Assembly (NCBI GenBank): GCA_946480485.1
Contig: CAMLJW010000175.1
Span: 1-9,845, forward strand
DNA: 9,845 bases
From: an uncultured Streptomyces sp.
GTDB lineage: Bacteria > Actinomycetota > Actinomycetes > Streptomycetales > Streptomycetaceae
Direction of reading: 5' to 3'
This document shows, in pieces, positions 7,031-9,845 of the stretch. The stretch's first letter is position 1, and every line of letters starts with the position of its first letter. Position numbers and translations under genes: made by a program. Below the pieces are notes generated by a model, which saw nothing but the letters and a program-made list of their open reading frames with translations, was not told where the DNA came from and made no database searches.

Positions 7031-7963
7031 GTGGTGGCACACCGGGGCACCCGGACCGGCGGCCGGGACGGGGTGCACGGCCTGCTGATGTCGGCACCCG
7101 CCCTGCTTGGGCTGATCGCCTTCGTCGGCGTGCCCTTCGGCTACGCGGTGGTGCTGTCCCTCTACAACGTGCGGCTCGGTTCCCCTCGGCCGCCGCGGTT
7201 CTTCGGACTGGAGCAGTACCGGCGGCTGTTCACCGACCCCGACCTGTCGGAGCCGTTCTGGCGGTCGCTGCTGAACAACCTCACCTTCGCCGCCGCCGTC
7301 GTCCCGCTGCAGACCGGCATCGCCCTTGCGCTGGCCGTGCTGCTCAACCGCCGGCTGCGGGGGATCGGCCTCTTCCGGTCCCTGTTCTTCCTGCCGGTGA
7401 TCTTCCCGCTGGCGCTGGTCGCCGTCATCTGGCGGCTGATTCTCTCCCGCAGTGAGCAGGGCATGCTCAACACGGTTCTGTCGTACGTCACCTTCGGCCA
7501 CTGGACCGCGTACGACTGGTTGGGCTCGGCCGAGACCGCGATGGCGTCCGTGGTGGTGCTGTCGGTGTGGCAGGGCGTGGGATTCCAGATGGTCATCCTG
7601 CTTGCCGGACTGCAACAGATCCCTGAGGACCTGTACGAGGCGGCGAAGATCGACCGGGCCGGCCGCTGGCAGCAGTTCCGCCATGTGACACTGCCCGGCA
7701 TCCGGGGCACTCTGGTTTTCGTCGCGCTGCTGACGTCGGTGCTGGCCTTCCGTGTCTTCGACCAGATCTACATTCTGATCCGAGGCGGCGGGGGGCTCGA
7801 CGAGGACGCCACCCGAACCGTCATGTACGAGGCTGTCACGACCGCCTTCGACCAGGGCAACATCGGGATGGCCTCGGCGATCACCGTGGTCTTCTTCGTC
7901 ATCGTCGTCGCCCTGACGCTCCTGCAGCGCCGTGTCGTGCGCACCGAGAGCGAGGCGGGGTGA
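7031..7963 (+). CDS. sugar ABC transporter permease, MalF-like
   Basis: This 310-residue inner-membrane subunit of a CUT1 (carbohydrate uptake) ABC importer forms half of the channel with the next gene's product. About six membrane segments are visible (roughly 18-45, 82-106, 115-137, 168-193, 226-250 and 282-298). The cytoplasmic coupling loop that docks the ATPase is the EAA motif YEAAKIDRAG (202-211), ending in LPGI (221-224). The length fits short MalF-type permeases such as UgpA or LacF. Two adjacent GTG codons (7031, 7034) compete as start. AAGG (7025-7028) is five bases before the second; GGTGAG is eight before the first. The gap after the binding-protein stop is 17 bases, and the 3' end overlaps the next gene by four bases, so this is one operon. 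The protein itself looks intact. Confidence 0.93.
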   Translation: MVAHRGTRTGGRDGVHGLLMSAPALLGLIAFVGVPFGYAVVLSLYNVRLGSPRPPRFFGLEQYRRLFTDPDLSEPFWRSLLNNLTFAAAVVPLQTGIALALAVLLNRRLRGIGLFRSLFFLPVIFPLALVAVIWRLILSRSEQGMLNTVLSYVTFGHWTAYDWLGSAETAMASVVVLSVWQGVGFQMVILLAGLQQIPEDLYEAAKIDRAGRWQQFRHVTLPGIRGTLVFVALLTSVLAFRVFDQIYILIRGGGGLDEDATRTVMYEAVTTAFDQGNIGMASAITVVFFVIVVALTLLQRRVVRTESEAG

Positions 7964-8802
7964 GCCCCCGGGGCCAGTACGGCGGACTCCGCCGCACGTG
8001 CAGTTACCTCGCGCTGAGTGTTCTCGCCGTCCTCTTCGTCCTGCCCGCGTTGTATCTGGTCATCGGGAGCTTCAAGCCCTCGGACGAGGTACTGGACGGC
8101 CTGTCCGGCTTCGTACCGACGCATTTGACACTGCGTAACTACCAAGGGGTGTTAGAGGGCCTGTCCTCCGAAAGCACCGGCTACTTCTGGCAGTTCATGG
8201 CCGTGTCGCTCACCGTGGCCGTCGTGGTGGTCGTGGGCGGGCTGCTAATCAACTCGCTGGCGGGGTACGCGCTGTCCCGGCTGCGCTGGCGAGGACTCCG
8301 CGCAGTGTTCACCATCGTGCTGCTGTTGATGCTGGTGCCGTTCGAGTCGGTGGCCGTGCCGCTGTTCTACATGTTCAACGCCCAGCGCAACACGCTGCAC
8401 ATCCTGGCCCTTCCGTTCATCGCCAACGCCTTCTCGGTCTACCAGTTCCACGCGTTCTTCAGCGGCATTCCGCGCAGTGTCGAGGAAGCGGCCCGGATCG
8501 ACGGCGCGGGGCCGTGGCGCACCCTCTTCTCGATCGTCGCCCCGATGTCCAGGCCCGTCTTCGCCTCCGTCGCCGTCCTGACCTTCCTGACCCAGTGGGG
8601 TTCCTTCCTCTGGCCGGTGCTCATGATCTCCGACCCCTCGGTACGGCCGCTTCCGCTGGAGATGAGCGTGTTCCAGAGCCAGGAGCCACCCGACTGGGGA
8701 CAGATCCTGGCCTTCGGGGTCCTGCTGGTCGCCCCGGTCCTGGTGATGTTCGCGGTCTTCCAGCGCTGGTTCGTGCAGGGCATGGCGAGCGCGGCCGTCT
8801 GA
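7960..8802 (+). CDS. sugar ABC transporter permease, MalG-like
   Basis: This 280-residue partner permease of the CUT1 importer has six membrane segments (about 16-36, 77-104, 116-137, 146-168, 200-222 and 247-266). Its EAA loop is EEAARIDGAG (175-184), followed by the conserved proline region VAPMSRP (193-199). The start GTG overlaps the stop of the upstream permease (GTGA), which implies translational coupling and balanced subunit amounts. Leu65 is encoded by TTA, the rare codon that in Streptomyces needs the bldA tRNA, so full expression may be tied to development. No ATPase gene follows; Streptomyces CUT1 systems commonly use the shared ATPase MsiK encoded elsewhere. Substrate specificity cannot be read from the permeases; the divergent GH32 gene hints at fructose-containing oligosaccharides. 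Confidence 0.93.
   Translation: MSPRGQYGGLRRTCSYLALSVLAVLFVLPALYLVIGSFKPSDEVLDGLSGFVPTHLTLRNYQGVLEGLSSESTGYFWQFMAVSLTVAVVVVVGGLLINSLAGYALSRLRWRGLRAVFTIVLLLMLVPFESVAVPLFYMFNAQRNTLHILALPFIANAFSVYQFHAFFSGIPRSVEEAARIDGAGPWRTLFSIVAPMSRPVFASVAVLTFLTQWGSFLWPVLMISDPSVRPLPLEMSVFQSQEPPDWGQILAFGVLLVAPVLVMFAVFQRWFVQGMASAAV
8152..8154 (+). other. TTA leucine codon (bldA-type control point)
   Basis: The codon for Leu65 of the MalG-like permease, in YQGVLEG, is TTA. TTA is very rare in Streptomyces genes and is read by the developmentally controlled bldA tRNA. I noticed no other in-frame TTA in the genes of this window, though I checked by eye only. Confidence 0.85.
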
Positions 8803-8822
8803 GGGTGAGTGAGCCGGGGGGA

Positions 8823-8929
8823 GCTGGAAGTTGAGTTTGGGGGTGAACTTTGGGGCTGAGCCTTGGAGGCGAGCCTTGGGGGTGTACTGGAGTGCCTGAA
8901 CTGGCTGGGGTGAACTGGCGGGGGTGAGC
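8823..8929 (+). repeat. G-rich degenerate tandem repeat, about 13-base unit
   Basis: Between the convergent permease and SpoIIE-type genes is an array of degenerate units close to TTGGGGGTGARCY. Four consecutive 13-base units lie at 8836-8848, 8849-8861, 8862-8874 and 8875-8887. A weaker unit precedes them (8823-8835), and longer relatives ending in TGAAC or TGAGC follow (to 8929). Each unit brings a G-run of two to five on the plus strand. The transcript of the sugar operon's 3' end would therefore be G-rich and able to form quadruplex-like structure, which could affect termination or RNA decay. No reading frame is supported here. The role is unknown. Confidence 0.7.
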
Positions 8930-8964
8930 GAACGCACAGGTCGCGCGGCCCGTGCGGCAGGCGA

Positions 8965-9632
8965 TCAGGACTCGCTGAGGGACTGTTCGGCCCAGATGAT
9001 CTTGCCCGTGGGTGTCTGGCGAGTGCCCCAGCGGTCGGTCAGCTGGGCGACGAGAAGCAGACCACGGCCGCCTTCGTCGAACGTGCGGGCTCGGCGCAGG
9101 TGCGGGGTGGCGTTACTGCCGTCGGCGACCTCGCAGATCAGGGACTGGTTCTGGATCAGCCGGAGCCGGATGGGGGCCTCGGCGTGCCGGATGGCGTTGG
9201 TCACCAGCTCGCTGACCACCAGTTCCGTCGTGAAGGTGAGGTCTTCAAGCCCCCAGCGGGTCAGCTGGTCGGACGCCACCTTTCGCGCTTCGGACACGAT
9301 GGAGGGATCCGGGGTCAGATCCCAGCTGCTGACCTGTCCCGGACCGAGGGAGCGGGTCCGGGCGACGAGCAGGGCGACGTCGTCGGTGGGGACCGTGGGA
9401 AGCAGTCTCTCCAGAATGGTGCCGCAGGTGCTGTCCAAGGAGTGTCCGGCGCAGCGGGCAAGGACACGGCAGAGTTCATCGAGGTTGCCGGGCCGTGCGT
9501 CGATCAGGCCATCGGTGTAGAGGGCGAGCAGGCTGCCCTCGGGCAGCTCCAGCTCCGTGGCCTCGAAGGGCAGGCCACCCACGCCGAGCCTGGGACCGGC
9601 CGGGATGTCGAGCAGTTCGGCAGTGCCGTGTC
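8965..9632 (-). pseudogene. SpoIIE-type phosphatase + RsbW-like ATPase, 5'-truncated
   Basis: About 220 residues remain of a protein pairing a PP2C/SpoIIE serine phosphatase with a C-terminal histidine-kinase-like ATPase, a common Streptomyces arrangement used in anti-sigma and anti-anti-sigma partner switching. The phosphatase remnant starts at GTAELLDIPAG and keeps GSLLALYTDGLI and the metal-site TDDVALLVAR. The first part of the phosphatase and any PAS or GAF sensor domains are absent. The ATPase part has an N-box ELVVSELVTNAIRHA, a G1-like DGSNATPHLRRA and a G2-like DEGGRGLLLVAQL, close to a normal domain, and ends at a proper TGA. No ribosome binding site or credible start exists: a GTG at 9660 lies in sequence belonging to the neighbouring oxidoreductase fragment. 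Full-length relatives are usually 600-900 residues. So this is a broken gene, or half of a chimeric assembly. The domain call is firm. Confidence 0.85.
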
Positions 9633-9845
9633 GGGGCAGACCGCAATGCATTCCAGGCACTGCGTGCAGGTCTCGGGAATGTAGAGTGGCGTCTCGCGAC
9701 GGGCGACGTACTTCGATGCGGTGTCGCCACTCCCCGCCGCCATGACGCCAAGCGAGGCATAGGCATTGGCCGGCTGGTTGTACATATGCTTGGAGGCGGC
9801 CCGCACCGCATTCATCGGCCTCGCCAGGCGCGCGACGGTCGTGCT
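9615..9845 (-). CDS. 2-oxoacid:ferredoxin oxidoreductase fragment (4Fe-4S segment)
   Basis: From the window end a minus-strand frame is open for 77 residues, running from STTVARLARP through NAYASLGVMAAGSGD to YIPETCTQCLECIAVCPDTALPN. The cysteine spacing C-x2-C-x2-C-x3-CP is a ferredoxin-type [4Fe-4S] site. With the preceding PLYIPETC it resembles the iron-sulfur domain of pyruvate/2-oxoacid:ferredoxin oxidoreductases, which oxidise 2-oxoacids with coenzyme A and pass electrons to ferredoxin. It is an internal piece: the protein begins outside the window. After PDTALPN the frame runs on only into shadow sequence of the SpoIIE-type gene and stops near 9504. So the homologous reading stops at about 9615, inside a gene that should continue for hundreds of residues. 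The family call rests on the cluster motif and its flanks; another ferredoxin-containing oxidoreductase subunit is possible. Confidence 0.68.

Noticed and set aside
9633..9660. GTG 9660 as the true start of the SpoIIE-type protein
   Set aside because: No ribosome binding site is visible, the first 11 residues come from the oxidoreductase sequence in another frame, and the phosphatase domain would still lack its first half.

Overview
The window is high-GC actinobacterial chromosome, most likely Streptomyces or a close relative. The evidence is GC-rich third codon positions, a near absence of TTA codons, strong GGGAGG-type ribosome binding sites, and typical Streptomyces families: a DUF574-type methyltransferase, a SpoIIE phosphatase fused to an RsbW-like ATPase, and CUT1 sugar permeases with no ATPase gene beside them. 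The species cannot be named from the sequence alone.

Layout. Bases 1-234 hold the 3' end of an unrecognised gene (+). It is followed by an FUSC/aromatic-acid-exporter-like membrane protein (363-1592, +), convergent with a PIG-L/LmbE-type zinc deacetylase (1672-2415, -). A 347-base divergent spacer separates the deacetylase from an S-adenosylmethionine methyltransferase of the DUF574 type (2763-3614, +). That gene converges on a histidine-rich DUF4396 membrane protein (3699-4247, -), whose promoter region carries a perfect 9+9 inverted repeat of the CsoR/CstR metal- or persulfide-sensor kind.

The second half is a sugar-utilisation locus. A cytoplasmic GH32-like glycosidase (4449-5801, -) is divergent from an ABC transporter operon (+) made of a broken lipoprotein binding protein (5986-7013), a MalF-like permease (7031-7963) and a MalG-like permease (7960-8802). 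Two 29-base tandem repeats with a near-palindromic core lie in the divergent spacer and are probably a regulator's operators. The likely scheme is that the transporter imports an oligosaccharide, perhaps a fructoside, the GH32 enzyme cleaves it inside the cell, and a separately encoded ATPase (MsiK in known Streptomyces systems) powers uptake. The binding-protein gene has lost an internal block and changes frame, so the locus may be dead in this strain unless this is an assembly fault. The second permease carries the only TTA codon noticed in the window.

After the operon comes a G-rich array of about 13-base repeats. It is followed by the 3' half of a SpoIIE phosphatase/ATPase gene (-), which is joined out of frame to an internal piece of a 2-oxoacid:ferredoxin oxidoreductase gene (-) running off the window end. 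This junction is either a rearrangement or a chimeric assembly. No wholly new multi-gene system is evident. The most interesting items are the DUF4396 gene with its metal-type operator, the tandem operators, and the two broken-gene junctions.
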